Assembly: GCA_001464355.1 (NCBI GenBank)
Contig: LNEU01000026.1
Location: 310,001 to 374,000, forward strand
Source: Burkholderiales bacterium Ga0077544
GTDB lineage: Bacteria > Pseudomonadota > Gammaproteobacteria > Burkholderiales > Burkholderiaceae_D
Reading direction: 5' to 3'
DNA length: 64,000 bases
The notes below the pieces were generated by a model. The model searched no databases. It saw nothing but the letters and a program-made list of their open reading frames with translations, and was not told where the DNA came from. This document shows positions 47,263 to 56,925 of the stretch, one piece after another. A program made the translations under genes and the position numbers. Each line of letters starts with the position of its first letter. Position 1 is the first letter of the stretch.

Positions 47263-47337
47263 CTACAAGCGATATATCAGCGCCGCAATCACCGTTGCGA
47301 CCGCTGATGCTGCAGTTATGGCATCCAGCACATCCAT
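47263..47337 (-). CDS. 24-residue hydrophobic peptide ORF with strong RBS
   Basis: Reading leftward, GGAGGTGCGAT is followed by an ATG at 47337 and 24 codons encoding an acidic start (DVLD), a hydrophobic centre (AASAVATVIAALIY) and a basic end (RL). The spacing to the ribosome binding site is ideal. It would be a single-pass membrane peptide. No homologue is recognised. It lies 3' of pssA on the opposite strand, close to an EF-hand protein gene. Confidence 0.5.
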   Translation of the reverse strand: MDVLDAITAASAVATVIAALIYRL

Positions 47338-47570
47338 ATCGCACCTCCATTGAACGATTGCACAGCAAATCCAACATGCGTGAATTTGAATTCCTCACGT
47401 TTCAGTTTACACAAAGAATGCCGATCACCAACGAAGGCTTTCTTCCTTGCTTATGAAGAAAAGAAATATCAGATAGAAATGTAACAAGGCGTAAATAAAT
47501 TGGCACATCAAGCGGAATAACTTTTCAATACGCTTGCAAGCGCGGATTCGTGCTTGAAAAGGGAGCCCTC

Positions 47571-47855
47571 ATGAACGCCAAATTAATCGCAATCGCCACC
47601 GTTTTACTTAGTAATGTTGCGTTTTCACAACCAACCTCTGCTACTGACGTGCGCCGCGCTGCAGCCGAAAATGCTGTCACTGACAATAACAAACAGGCAC
47701 CAAAAAGCATTACCAAATCACAAGCTAAAGCGGCCAAACTGGTCCGCGTTGTAGAAAATTTTGAACGTATCGACACCAATAAAGATGGCGTCGTAACACG
47801 CCATGAATTGCGTCTGTACGCGCTCTCCACGCGTCGCCATGTTCCGATGACCTGA
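47571..47855 (+). CDS. Small exported EF-hand protein
   Basis: 94 residues: signal peptide (about 1-19, ending VAFSQ), a short charged helix, and one complete EF-hand loop (DTNKDGVVTRHE) near the C-terminus with calcium-ligand positions filled. Probably a periplasmic calcium-binding protein of unknown role. GGGAG lies just before the ATG. Confidence 0.8.
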   Translation: MNAKLIAIATVLLSNVAFSQPTSATDVRRAAAENAVTDNNKQAPKSITKSQAKAAKLVRVVENFERIDTNKDGVVTRHELRLYALSTRRHVPMT

Positions 47856-48111
47856 TATCCAGCTTGATTGAGTATGCTCGACTGCCACTTGTTTGGCGGC
47901 AGAGTAGTTTGTGTCAATCTGTTTATTCACCCTATTATTTGCGCCCGACTCTTCTCTACGCAAGCATCTCAACATATCAAAAACACATGTTGCACCCCAG
48001 CATTTCTGATTGAAAAATCAGTTGCCTGAGGTCGGCTATGGCATTCTTAGGCACCATCAAAAATGAGCCAGAAACGCTAACTGCGCATATGGCCGCCTAG
48101 GGGAGCACAAC

Positions 48112-49245
48112 ATGTTTGGTTCTTTGCGCGTATTAATTGTCGGTCTGATTTCCGCTGGTTTTTTCTGTCAGGCTTATGCAGAAGAAGGTGTGACCGATAC
48201 CAGAATTCTGATTGGTCAAACGATAGGACTGACCGGCACCATTGCCGGCCCGGTCAAGGAAATGAATGAAGGCGCCAATGCCTACATTGCCAGCGTCAAC
48301 AGTCGCGGTGGCGTCAACGGCCGCAAGATCGAGTTGCTCACACTGGACGACAAATTCGATGCCAAACTGGCCGCAACCAATGCAGAACAACTGGTGAAGA
48401 AGGAGCATGTATTCGCCCTGTTCCAGAATCGTGGCACGCCGCTCACTGAGGCGGTCCTGCCGATCCTCGCGGCAAATAAAATCCCCTTGATTGCCCCTAG
48501 TACGGGGGCCCGCATTTTCCATACACCAGTCAATCCGCTCATATTCAACGTGCGCGCAAAATATCAGGATGAAGTCAGAAAAGGGGTCGAACATTTCGCA
48601 ACCATAGGCGCCAAGAGCATAGGCTTGCTACACGTCGATGATTCTTTCGGCATGGATGGATTGGCTGGCTTTGTCGGTGCAATGAATGACCGCAGCATGA
48701 TTCCGGCTATCGTCGCGACCTTCCCGCGCGTCAAGCCTGATTACACAACGAGCGCTGACATCATCGTCAAGGCTAATCCGAATGCATTGATCATCGTCAG
48801 TTCATCCGCGCATACTATTGAACTCATCAAGGCGATACGCGCAAAAGGCAGCATGGTGCAAATCATGACCTTATCGAACAATTCCTCGCAATCTTTCGTG
48901 CAGGATCTCGGACCTGCAGGCACTGGCGTGATCGTGTCGCAAATTACCCCTGCGCCCAATTCGGTAACCACAGGCCTGGGCAAGGAATTCATGGCACTTG
49001 CAAAAGCCAGCAACACCACCGTGTCGTACGCTGCGATGGAAGGCTTCGTGGCAGCCAAGGTATTGGTGGAAGGATTGAAACGCGCCGGTCGCAATCTGAC
49101 CCGCGACGGCTTCGTGCGGGCGATGGAATCGATGCAGAAATTTGACATGGGCGGCTTGATGATCAGCTACACCGCCACCGACCACACAGGTAGCGAGTTC
49201 GTCGAGATGACGATGATCACCAAAGACGGTCGCTTCATACGCTAG
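48112..49245 (+). CDS. Branched-chain-type ABC substrate-binding protein
   Basis: 377 residues with a signal peptide ending at AYAEEG. Periplasmic binding fold of the LivJ-like family (ILIGQTIGLTGTIAG, IPLIAPSTGAR, VAAKVLVEGLKRAGRNLTR). No permease or ATPase is adjacent. It is a second orphan of this family in the window (the other at 41723) but only distantly similar to it. Ends 15 bases before the convergent cca stop. Confidence 0.88.
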   Translation: MFGSLRVLIVGLISAGFFCQAYAEEGVTDTRILIGQTIGLTGTIAGPVKEMNEGANAYIASVNSRGGVNGRKIELLTLDDKFDAKLAATNAEQLVKKEHVFALFQNRGTPLTEAVLPILAANKIPLIAPSTGARIFHTPVNPLIFNVRAKYQDEVRKGVEHFATIGAKSIGLLHVDDSFGMDGLAGFVGAMNDRSMIPAIVATFPRVKPDYTTSADIIVKANPNALIIVSSSAHTIELIKAIRAKGSMVQIMTLSNNSSQSFVQDLGPAGTGVIVSQITPAPNSVTTGLGKEFMALAKASNTTVSYAAMEGFVAAKVLVEGLKRAGRNLTRDGFVRAMESMQKFDMGGLMISYTATDHTGSEFVEMTMITKDGRFIR

Positions 49246-49260
49246 AAAACAGCGCTGTGA

Positions 49261-50505
49261 TCAGATGTCGGTCTTCGCTTCATTGATGGCTGCAGCCACC
49301 GCCTTCACGCGCGCCTCGCGTATCGCATCGGGAATGCGCGCAGGCTGGTCTGGATAACGCTGTCGTGTCAGCGCGGCAAGCTCGCCGCCATTGACGGTTT
49401 GTGCCGCATTTAATGCCTTTTGCAAATAGGCGTTTTGTGGAAACGCTTTATCTGCAAAGCCGTTACGACCACGATGATCGCATTCGGCAGCCTGCAACAT
49501 ATCGATGAATCGTTGCGGCTTGCGGAAAGCGTCGCAACGCTCAAACAAGCTCACGATGGTCGCCGCGCGCAATTCCAGAGCACGGCCGATATTGCCATGT
49601 TCACGCGCCGTCATCAGTGCCAGATCACGACTATCATTTGGAATTTTCAAGCGCTGGCAAACCACCTCGACCAACTTCGCGCTATGCATTTCATGCCCGT
49701 GATGCTTGGGCCACAGCTCCGGCGACGTCACACCTTTACCTAAATCGTGCAAGAGCGCAGCACAGCGGATCGGCAAGCTGCAATTCTTTTGCGCGGCGTA
49801 GTCGACCACCATCATCACGTGCACGCCGGTATCGATTTCAGGATGGTGCAATGCCGGTTGCGGCACACCCCACAAAATATCCAGCTCCGGCAAGATGCGC
49901 TTCAAAGCGCCGCAATCGCGCAACACAGCAAACATGCGCGAGGGCTGTTGTTCCATCAAACCGCGCGCCAGTTCCTGCCATACGCGCTCAGGCACCAAGG
50001 CATCGACCTCGCCGGCTGCGACCATGGCGTGCATCAGGGTATTGGTTTCTGCCGCAACCGAAAATTGCGGAAAGCGCGCCGCAAAACGCGCCACACGAAG
50101 TATGCGCACAGGGTCTTCTGTAAATGCAGGCGACACATGCCGGAAAATATGTTGCGCAAGATCCTGCTTGCCGTTGAAGGGATCAACGATGATGCCATCG
50201 GCATCTTTGGCCATCGCATTGACGGTCAGATCGCGACGGATTAAATCTTCTTCCAGCGTGACCTCCGCATCGGTATGAAATACGAAGCCTTTGTAGCCAG
50301 GAGCGGTTTTGCGTTCGGTACGAGCCAGCGCATATTCTTCGTGCGTAACAGGATGAAGAAATACGGGGAAGTCCTTGCCTACTGGCGTGTAACCTTGCGC
50401 GATCATTTGCTCAGGCGTAGCGCCGACCACCACATAATCACGGTCCTTGACTGCGACGCCAAGCAACTCATCCCTTACTGCGCCGCCGACGATATAGGTT
50501 TTCAT
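49261..50505 (-). CDS. cca: CCA-adding tRNA nucleotidyltransferase with HD domain
   Basis: Adds or repairs the 3' CCA of tRNAs. 414 residues. The class II nucleotidyltransferase motif GGAVRDELLG leads to the DRDY carboxylates and RRDLTVNAMA; the C-terminal HD domain has CAALLHDLGKG, a phosphohydrolase module found in gamma/beta CCA enzymes. Third gene of a leftward slt-GST-cca run. Confidence 0.96.
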   Translation of the reverse strand: MKTYIVGGAVRDELLGVAVKDRDYVVVGATPEQMIAQGYTPVGKDFPVFLHPVTHEEYALARTERKTAPGYKGFVFHTDAEVTLEEDLIRRDLTVNAMAKDADGIIVDPFNGKQDLAQHIFRHVSPAFTEDPVRILRVARFAARFPQFSVAAETNTLMHAMVAAGEVDALVPERVWQELARGLMEQQPSRMFAVLRDCGALKRILPELDILWGVPQPALHHPEIDTGVHVMMVVDYAAQKNCSLPIRCAALLHDLGKGVTSPELWPKHHGHEMHSAKLVEVVCQRLKIPNDSRDLALMTAREHGNIGRALELRAATIVSLFERCDAFRKPQRFIDMLQAAECDHRGRNGFADKAFPQNAYLQKALNAAQTVNGGELAALTRQRYPDQPARIPDAIREARVKAVAAAINEAKTDI

Positions 50506-50531
50506 TTCAGTGCTATGCGATCCGAATTTGA

Positions 50532-51245
50532 TCAGTCGGGATAGACGTCGTATTTTTCAATATGCGCAGTCTCGGCCAGCGCGCCGCTTATCCATTGCGC
50601 CACGGCCGGATGCGCAGCAACGCGTTCAACATAAGCGTCGAGCGCAGGGCCGAGCACGACTTCATAGGTACGGAAGCGCATGACCACCGGTGCGAAATAC
50701 GCATCCGCAATCGAAAATTCACCGAACAGAAATGCGCCGGGGCCGGACAAGGCAAGACAGGTTTCCCATATCTCGCTAATACGGCCGATGTCGGCTTGTG
50801 CATCTATAGTGCGGCCTTTTCCGGGAAACTTGGCGCGGATATTCATCCACATCGCCGATCGCACACCGGTAAAACCGGAATGCATTTCCGCACAAATCGA
50901 GCGCGCCAGCGCGCGTGCTGCAACATCTTCCGGCCACATTTTCTTTTCAGGAAATTGTTCTGCCAGATATTCGCAAATCGCCAGCGAATCCCAAATCGTC
51001 GTTTCGCCCGCCAGCAAAATAGGCACGCGACCGGCCGAAGAATAGTGCGCGATCTGCGCCGTCGTATCCGAACGAGCCAGCAAAAGGGGGATTTCCTGAA
51101 ACGGAATATTGAATGCCGTCATCGCAACCCACGGGCGCATCGACCACGACGAATAATTTTTATTGGCGATCACGAGTTTGAGGCCACCCTTTTCGGCATT
51201 GCCCAGCGTTTGCGAAAGGGTAGGATCAAGTTCTGTGGTTTGCAT
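50532..51245 (-). CDS. Glutathione S-transferase-family protein
   Basis: 237 residues: N-terminal thioredoxin-like domain with NKNYSSWSMRPWVAM, whose Ser residues replace the classical Tyr/Ser position, and the glutathione-binding GETTIWDSLAICEYLAEQFP. A C-terminal helical domain follows. A short N-terminal extension (about 20 residues) precedes the core. 26 bases upstream of cca, so probably cotranscribed. Confidence 0.92.
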   Translation of the reverse strand: MQTTELDPTLSQTLGNAEKGGLKLVIANKNYSSWSMRPWVAMTAFNIPFQEIPLLLARSDTTAQIAHYSSAGRVPILLAGETTIWDSLAICEYLAEQFPEKKMWPEDVAARALARSICAEMHSGFTGVRSAMWMNIRAKFPGKGRTIDAQADIGRISEIWETCLALSGPGAFLFGEFSIADAYFAPVVMRFRTYEVVLGPALDAYVERVAAHPAVAQWISGALAETAHIEKYDVYPD

Positions 51246-51277
51246 AAATGTGGTCGAGGAAAAAGTGGCGTGATCAG

Positions 51278-51312
51278 ATGCAAGCCCGGCTCACCAGGAG
51301 CCGGACTTGCAT
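51278..51312. repeat. Hairpin after slt
   Basis: ATGCAAGCCCGGCT/AGCCGGACTTGCAT inverted repeat (one mismatch) between the slt stop and the GST start. No T tract follows on the minus strand, so it may stabilise or partially end the slt transcript. Confidence 0.6.
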
Positions 51313-51319
51313 TTCGCTT

Positions 51320-53269
51320 TTACGGCAAATCAGTCGGCACAAAGGCAGCAGGTGCAACACTGCCCAAACGGGCCTTCAATGATTGCGGCTTGCCATCGAA
51401 CATAGCCGCATAGTAAGTTGCATTCGACAATACTTTTTTCACATAGTCGCGAGTTTCAGAAAACGGGATTGACTCGGCAAAAATTGCGCCCTCGACTTGG
51501 CGTGGCAGAGTCGAACGCCACGAACGTGGACGTCCAGGACCCGCGTTATAAGCCGCCGTTGCCATCGTTTGCGAACCCTCAAGATCACTCAACACCATAT
51601 TCAAATAACTGGTGCCCAGCAAAATATTCGTTTCGATTTCATTGACCTGGCTATGTGAAAAATCTGTCATGCCAATTTTTTTGGCGACATGCCTTGCGGT
51701 AGCCGGCATCAACTGCATCAAACCGGAAGCACCTACATGTGAGCGGGCATTCCTGATGAAGCGTGATTCCTGGCGGATCAGGCCATAAACCCATGCCATT
51801 TCCATACCCTGCCGCTGCGTCGTGCTACGCATGATATCGCGATGCGGTGTAGGGAAGCGCTGCGTAAAGTCAAACTCGGCCTTGGTACGATCCGATGTAT
51901 TGACCATGCGATCCAGTACATCGCTGCGACGCGCAAATTCGGCCGCCGCCAGCAACTGCCTGTCATTCATCTGGCGCAATTCCCAGTTCCATTCACGGTA
52001 ACCTTCAAAGCGCAAATCCAGCTCGAAAAATTTGAGCGCACGGCGGAAGCCGGCATTGCTCGCCATAGGCGTAATCTCGTCATCCGTCACCGGTAAAGCG
52101 CGTGGCGGAATCGTAATTTTTTGTCCCAACTCCTCCAATGCCAGTTGCCCGTAAAAATTGGTTTGCGCTGCGATCAACTGAAAGCGTGCATTGGCAGCGT
52201 CGGCCTTGCCATCTTCGCGCAATGCGCGCGCCAGCCAGTAAGTCCATGTCGCGTCCTCGCGCAAGGATGCCGGCATCGCTTCGATACCAGACTGCACCAG
52301 CTTCCAGTCGCCGGCACGCAAGGCAGCGCGAATTTTCCACTGATGGGCTTCCGGCGACAACGGCGCGTTACCCGCCTTGCGCCAGTATTGAACGGCTTCC
52401 GGTGCCAGCTTCATCGACGCCTGATAGGCGATCTGCGCCCAGGCGAATGCTTCCTGCTTTTTACTCAGCAACAAGGTGTTGTTCGACAATAGATCCGCAG
52501 CTTGCGCTGGATTATTCTTGGCGATGCGTCCCAATGCGACAACATAAACTTCGTGTCGCACACGACGGAATCCAACGCCACGCGCAATGATAGATGCAGG
52601 TTTATCCATCGCGGCGACCAGCGAGCCGTCTTCAATACCCGTCAACGGTACAAAGCGGCGCACGTAATCGATGGAGCCGGTATCCGATGCAAGACGTATT
52701 TGTGCCCATAAATCATCTTCATCAAACTGCCTGGTTTCCATCAGGGTTGTCACCAGGGCGACGCAGGCTTCGCCAAAATCCTTGGGTACATTCAACAACG
52801 CACGCGCTTCATCGGCGACCTTGATGCCTTTCGCTGCTTTTGACATCAAGGCATAGCATTTCAGCTGCGTGTCATCGTTCAGCTGGAATTGCGGATACTG
52901 TTCATCGAACGTGAGCCAGTCACGCCGCTTGCCCAATTCCAGCAACCAGTCATTCCTTAAGCGATCCGCAATCGCGCTGCCGTTATAACGCGCCAGATAG
53001 GACTGCAACTCGCCAGGCGTTGCGTCCTTGATGCGCGGCTTAAGTTGATAATAATCAACGTAAGACGGGATAGGATAGTTGCCCAAATTCCCCGCAATAT
53101 CCGCAGCGCGACCCGCATCATTGCGGCGCGAAGCATCGCGCAATGCCAGAAAGGCATCGTCATCGCTGGCAAAACCAGTCGCACGTTTTTGCGCATGCGC
53201 AGCCGGCAACAAGCATGCAGCCGACATCGCGACCAACAAGATACGAGAAAATAATTTATTTGAGAACAT
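51320..53269 (-). CDS. slt: Soluble lytic murein transglycosylase
   Basis: Cleaves peptidoglycan glycan strands with 1,6-anhydro products. 649 residues: signal peptide ending PAAHAQ, a long superhelical U/L region of helices (about 30-480), and a C-terminal lysozyme-like SLT domain with the catalytic Glu in IRQESRF and signatures GASGLMQLMPATA and AAYNAGPGR. The start at 53269 gives a basic signal n-region; an open extension to 53332 runs into the repeat-rich leader. Confidence 0.95.
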   Translation of the reverse strand: MFSNKLFSRILLVAMSAACLLPAAHAQKRATGFASDDDAFLALRDASRRNDAGRAADIAGNLGNYPIPSYVDYYQLKPRIKDATPGELQSYLARYNGSAIADRLRNDWLLELGKRRDWLTFDEQYPQFQLNDDTQLKCYALMSKAAKGIKVADEARALLNVPKDFGEACVALVTTLMETRQFDEDDLWAQIRLASDTGSIDYVRRFVPLTGIEDGSLVAAMDKPASIIARGVGFRRVRHEVYVVALGRIAKNNPAQAADLLSNNTLLLSKKQEAFAWAQIAYQASMKLAPEAVQYWRKAGNAPLSPEAHQWKIRAALRAGDWKLVQSGIEAMPASLREDATWTYWLARALREDGKADAANARFQLIAAQTNFYGQLALEELGQKITIPPRALPVTDDEITPMASNAGFRRALKFFELDLRFEGYREWNWELRQMNDRQLLAAAEFARRSDVLDRMVNTSDRTKAEFDFTQRFPTPHRDIMRSTTQRQGMEMAWVYGLIRQESRFIRNARSHVGASGLMQLMPATARHVAKKIGMTDFSHSQVNEIETNILLGTSYLNMVLSDLEGSQTMATAAYNAGPGRPRSWRSTLPRQVEGAIFAESIPFSETRDYVKKVLSNATYYAAMFDGKPQSLKARLGSVAPAAFVPTDLP

Positions 53270-53280
53270 GAATTCCGTGA

Positions 53281-53410
53281 CCCTTTTTTTGACTGTGCTT
53301 ATACTGAGCACTGCGCTGAACACTGTGCTCAATACTTAGCCAAGTACTGAGCTAAGCAATAAGCTGGGCAATGCACTAACGATTGCGCTACGCATTGCTA
53401 GAAAATCTTG
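53281..53410. repeat. Nested imperfect inverted repeats upstream of slt
   Basis: The block between slt and the divergent cyclo-ligase gene repeats ACTGAGC/GCTCAATACT-like words. One near-perfect hairpin (GCTCAATACTT/AAGTACTGAGC, one mismatch, four-base loop) and a TGAGCAC...GTGCTCA pair can be drawn. It has no coding frame. Confidence 0.6.
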
Positions 53411-53478
53411 CGGCCCGCAGGCACGCATAAACGATAGCTAGAATAGCACGCGATCCCTTCAAATCCTTAACCCATCAT

Positions 53479-54027
53479 ATGCAAAACAAGAGCGAGTTAC
53501 GCCAGCTATTACTTGAATCGCGCAAAGCAATCTCTGCCGAGCAAAAACTGCTTTGGGATAAGCAACTTATCGAGAAAATCCTGGCATGGTGGTCAGTAGA
53601 ACGCATCCAAACAATAGGCGTTTACTGGCCCATGCGCGGCGAACCTGACTTGCTTGCAGCATATGCAAGATTGACTGAACTTGGCACAACACTCGCATTG
53701 CCAGTTGTTGTGAGTGATCATGCACCGTTAAAGTTCTATGCGTGGATGCCGGGCGATCCCGTCATCAAGGATAGATACGGCGCTGCCGTACCGGCAGATC
53801 AACATACAGAACTGCAGCCGCAGGCATTGATCATCCCTTGTCTAGGGTTTAGCCAGCAGCGCTTTCGACTAGGCTATGGTGGCGGATTTTATGATCGCAC
53901 GCTGGCCTTGCTGCCCAGACCGCATACGGTAGGCGTCGCCTATGACGTTGCAGAATCCGCTTTCGCGGCCGATCCCTACGATGTGGCGCTGGATATCGTG
54001 ATGACGCAATCGGCCACGTTTGCGTAA
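53479..54027 (+). CDS. 5-formyltetrahydrofolate cyclo-ligase
   Basis: Returns 5-formyl-THF to the 5,10-methenyl pool with ATP. 182 residues; the ATP/folate-binding LGFSQQRFRLGYGGGFYDRTL-type segment near 120-140 is diagnostic. Divergent from slt. First of a group of one-carbon genes (metF, ahcY, metK lie beyond, on the other strand). Confidence 0.93.
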   Translation: MQNKSELRQLLLESRKAISAEQKLLWDKQLIEKILAWWSVERIQTIGVYWPMRGEPDLLAAYARLTELGTTLALPVVVSDHAPLKFYAWMPGDPVIKDRYGAAVPADQHTELQPQALIIPCLGFSQQRFRLGYGGGFYDRTLALLPRPHTVGVAYDVAESAFAADPYDVALDIVMTQSATFA

Positions 54028-54035
54028 AATCGCGC

Positions 54036-54064
54036 AAAAAAAGCCGCATAAGCGACTTTTTTCT
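54036..54064. terminator. Bidirectional terminator, cyclo-ligase/metF
   Basis: AAAAAAGCCGC/GCGACTTTTTT hairpin with one mismatch and a four-base loop, between the convergent cyclo-ligase and metF genes. Confidence 0.8.
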
Positions 54065-54078
54065 TTTTACCATCAAGC

Positions 54079-54930
54079 TTACTTCTGCGACAGGTTCAAA
54101 CGGCTCCAGATTGCATGCGTCGCTGCTGCCTGATTCAATGTATAGAAATGCAAGCCTGGCGCACCACCGGCCAGCAAACGCTCGCACAAATCGGTGACCA
54201 CATCCAGACCGAAAGCGCGTATCGAATCGGTATCGTCGTTATAGCTAGCCAGCTTCAAACGTATCCAGCGCGGGATTTCGGCACCGCACATATCCGAGAA
54301 ACGCATCAGCTGCGAGTAATTGGTAATCGGCATCACGCCAGCGGTGACCGGCACATCGGCACCTGCCTTGCTCGCATCCTCGACAAAGCGGAAATAAGCA
54401 TCCGCATTGTAGAAATACTGCGTGATCGCCGAGTTCGCGCCGGCCTTGACCTTGCGTGCAAAGCTGGCGATGTCGTCGTTTGGTGATTTCGCTTGCGGAT
54501 GCATTTCCGGATAGGCAGCTACTTCGATATGGAACCAGTCGCCGGTTTCGGCACGTATGAATTCCACCAGTTCATTGGCGTAATGAAATTCGCTGGACGA
54601 CGCATCCATCGCGCCATAGCCGCTAGGCAGATCGCCGCGTAAGGCGACGATGCGTTTGATGCCATGCGATTTATACTCCTGCAAAATCGATCGCAGGCTT
54701 TCACGCGAACTTCCCAGGCAAGACAGATGCGGTGCAGCCTCATGACCGGCACCGCGTATCTCCAAAACCGTATCAAGGGTGCCGTGTTGTGTCGAACCGC
54801 CGGCGCCGAAAGTGACCGAGAAATACTTGGGATGCAATTCGGCCAGCTTGGCGCAAGTAACGCGCAATTTTTCCACGCCGAGCGGCGTCTTGGGCGGGAA
54901 AAATTCTATGCTGAAATTCTGTTGTTTCAT
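54079..54930 (-). CDS. metF: 5,10-methylenetetrahydrofolate reductase
   Basis: FAD-dependent reduction giving 5-methyl-THF for methionine synthesis. 283 residues. Conserved blocks are SIEFFPPKT (active-site Glu), TFGAGGS, HLSCLGSSR and RIVALRGDLPSGYG. The start at 54930 overlaps the upstream holin-like gene by four bases (ATGA), so the two are coupled. Confidence 0.96.
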   Translation of the reverse strand: MKQQNFSIEFFPPKTPLGVEKLRVTCAKLAELHPKYFSVTFGAGGSTQHGTLDTVLEIRGAGHEAAPHLSCLGSSRESLRSILQEYKSHGIKRIVALRGDLPSGYGAMDASSSEFHYANELVEFIRAETGDWFHIEVAAYPEMHPQAKSPNDDIASFARKVKAGANSAITQYFYNADAYFRFVEDASKAGADVPVTAGVMPITNYSQLMRFSDMCGAEIPRWIRLKLASYNDDTDSIRAFGLDVVTDLCERLLAGGAPGLHFYTLNQAAATHAIWSRLNLSQK

Positions 54931-55271
54931 TTTTCTTTGAGTATGAGCGCGGACAGTAGCCACGAAATGATGCTGTACAGGATCGCACCGCCAACCGCTG
55001 ACCAGAAACCGGCAACGTGGAAGCCGCCCACCATTTGCGACACTGCCCAGAACATCAAACCATTGATGACGAAGATAAACAAACCCAGCGTCAAAAAGGT
55101 TACAGGCAAGGTCAGCAACACGAGTATCGGACGTATCAGCGCATTCACCAGCCCCAACACCAGCGCGGCGATGATGGCCGTGCCTACGCTATCGACCGTA
55201 ATCGACTTCATCAGATAAGGAAGCGCAAACAGCGCCGCTGCATTGATCGCCCAGATTAACAATAAGCGCAT
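54927..55271 (-). CDS. Phage-holin-family/YvlD-like membrane protein
   Basis: 114 residues, four predicted membrane helices with little else (LIWAINAAALFALPYLM, IIAALVLGLVNALIRPIL, PVTFLTLGLFIFVINGLM, FWSAVGGAILYSII). Despite the family name it is a chromosomal housekeeping protein, not evidence of a prophage. Its overlap with metF and place after ahcY make it part of the leftward methyl-cycle transcript. Function unknown. Confidence 0.85.
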   Translation of the reverse strand: MRLLLIWAINAAALFALPYLMKSITVDSVGTAIIAALVLGLVNALIRPILVLLTLPVTFLTLGLFIFVINGLMFWAVSQMVGGFHVAGFWSAVGGAILYSIISWLLSALILKEK

Positions 55272-55432
55272 ATGATTTCTCCATGAATTAAATTTCAGGA
55301 AATCGCCGTTCCATCGCAAGACAATGAAACGGCACGGCAACTAATGTCAAACACCTGCTCGAAAGCAGCGATGCTCAACACAGCGAATCCAGCCAGAATC
55401 AGCCAGACCGCTGCGCTTGCAACTACAATTTC

Positions 55433-56872
55433 TTAGTAACGATAGTGCTCAGGCTTGTACGGACCAACTTGCGCAACGCCAATGTAATCAGCTTGCTCAG
55501 TGGTCAGTGTCGTCAATTGTGCATTGAGTTTTTTCAATTGCAAACGAGCGACTTTTTCATCCAGATGCTTAGGCAAGGTGTAGACGCCAACTGGATAATT
55601 TTTCGTGTTGGCGTACAACTCGATTTGCGCAATCGTTTGATTGGCGAACGAAGAGCTCATCACATAAGAAGGATGGCCAGTACCGCAACCCAGATTCACC
55701 AGACGACCTTCAGCCAGCAAGATGATGCGTTTGCCATCAGGGAAAATCACGTGATCGACTTGCGGCTTGATGTTGTCCCATGTGTATTGCTTCAACGCAG
55801 CGACTTCGATTTCATTGTCGAAGTGACCGATGTTGCAGACAATCGCCTGGTCTTTCATCTTCTTCATGTGATCGTGTGTGATCACATGATAGTTACCGGT
55901 ACAGGTGACGAAGATATCGCCATGTTCGACTGCGTAATCCATCGTCACAACGCGATAACCTTCCATCGCTGCCTGCAATGCGCAGATAGGATCGATTTCG
56001 GTAACCCAGACTTGGGCCGACAATGCGCGCATCGCTTGCGCTGAACCCTTGCCGACGTCACCATAACCGGCGATCACCGCAACTTTACCCGCGATCATGA
56101 CATCGGTCGCGCGTTTGATGCCGTCAACCAGCGATTCGCGGCAGCCGTACAGATTGTCGAACTTGGATTTGGTGACTGAATCGTTGACGTTGATTGCCGG
56201 GAAAGCCAATTTTCCGTCTTTATGCATTTGATACAAACGATGCACACCAGTGGTGGTTTCTTCGGTTACGCCGAGAATTTCTGGCAGACGTTTCGAGTAC
56301 CAGGTTGGGTCGATAGCCAGATGTTTCTTGATCGAATTGAACAGGCAGATTTCTTCTTCCGAACCTGGGTTATTCAATACCGATGCATCTTTTTCTGCAC
56401 GGGTACCGAGATGCAGCAACAAGGTTGCGTCGCCGCCGTCATCCAGAATCATGTTCGAATAAACCGGTGCGCCTTTGGCGTCGTTCGGCCATTCAAAAAT
56501 GCGGTGGGTGTAATCCCAGTAGTCATCCAGTGTTTCGCCTTTCACAGCAAAAACTGCTGTGCCGGCAGCAGCGATCGCAGCAGCAGCATGATCCTGGGTT
56601 GAATAGATATTGCACGAGGCCCAGCGCACTTGCGCGCCCAAGGCTTCGAGCGTCTGGATCAGCACGGCGGTTTGAATCGTCATGTGGATTGAGCCGGTGA
56701 TGCGTGCGCCTTTCAAAGGCTGCGCAGCGGCGAATTCTTCGCGAATTGCCATCAAGCCAGGCATTTCGGTTTCGGCGATTTTGATTTCCTTGTCACCCCA
56801 AACAGACAGGGACAAGTCGGCGATTACGTAATCGGAAAATTTAGTAGTGGAAGTCATTACTGCGGCGTTCAT
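55433..56872 (-). CDS. ahcY: Adenosylhomocysteinase
   Basis: Hydrolyses S-adenosylhomocysteine to adenosine and homocysteine, relieving product inhibition of methyltransferases. 479 residues. The NAD-binding Rossmann motif is [18 protein letters not shown], and other blocks are [11 protein letters not shown] and [13 protein letters not shown]; the C-terminal KPEHYRY is the family end. The start at 56872 has GGAGGG upstream. Preceded by an SAH riboswitch. Confidence 0.98.
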   Translation of the reverse strand: MNAAVMTSTTKFSDYVIADLSLSVWGDKEIKIAETEMPGLMAIREEFAAAQPLKGARITGSIHMTIQTAVLIQTLEALGAQVRWASCNIYSTQDHAAAAIAAAGTAVFAVKGETLDDYWDYTHRIFEWPNDAKGAPVYSNMILDDGGDATLLLHLGTRAEKDASVLNNPGSEEEICLFNSIKKHLAIDPTWYSKRLPEILGVTEETTTGVHRLYQMHKDGKLAFPAINVNDSVTKSKFDNLYGCRESLVDGIKRATDVMIAGKVAVIAGYGDVGKGSAQAMRALSAQVWVTEIDPICALQAAMEGYRVVTMDYAVEHGDIFVTCTGNYHVITHDHMKKMKDQAIVCNIGHFDNEIEVAALKQYTWDNIKPQVDHVIFPDGKRIILLAEGRLVNLGCGTGHPSYVMSSSFANQTIAQIELYANTKNYPVGVYTLPKHLDEKVARLQLKKLNAQLTTLTTEQADYIGVAQVGPYKPEHYRY

Positions 56873-56885
56873 CACGCCCTCCTTT

Positions 56886-56921
56886 CGTTAGAAAAAAAGA
56901 AACGTGAGCGCAGTTGCTGTT
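56886..56921 (-). terminator. Possible switch-controlled terminator before ahcY
   Basis: In the ahcY leader, GCAACTGCGCTC (minus strand) can pair with GAGCGTTGC of the aptamer, with a short bulge, and is followed by a U-rich run (TTTCTTTTTTTC). Since SAH binding would hold GAGCGTTGC inside the aptamer, this reads as a terminator that ligand disrupts, giving an ON switch. Inference from base pairing only. Confidence 0.5.
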
Positions 56922-56925
56922 ACTG

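Noticed and set aside
50562-51413. Rightward open frame of about 280 codons
   Set aside because: Antisense shadow of the GST gene and the slt 3' end.
53341-53478. 6S RNA upstream of the 5-FTHF cyclo-ligase gene, as in gammaproteobacteria
   Set aside because: The gap is only about 210 bases including the slt leader, and no long closing stem with a central bubble could be drawn.
54927-55271. Prophage signal from a holin-family protein
   Set aside because: No other phage gene is present and the gene overlaps metF in a housekeeping operon; YvlD-like chromosomal proteins share this domain name.
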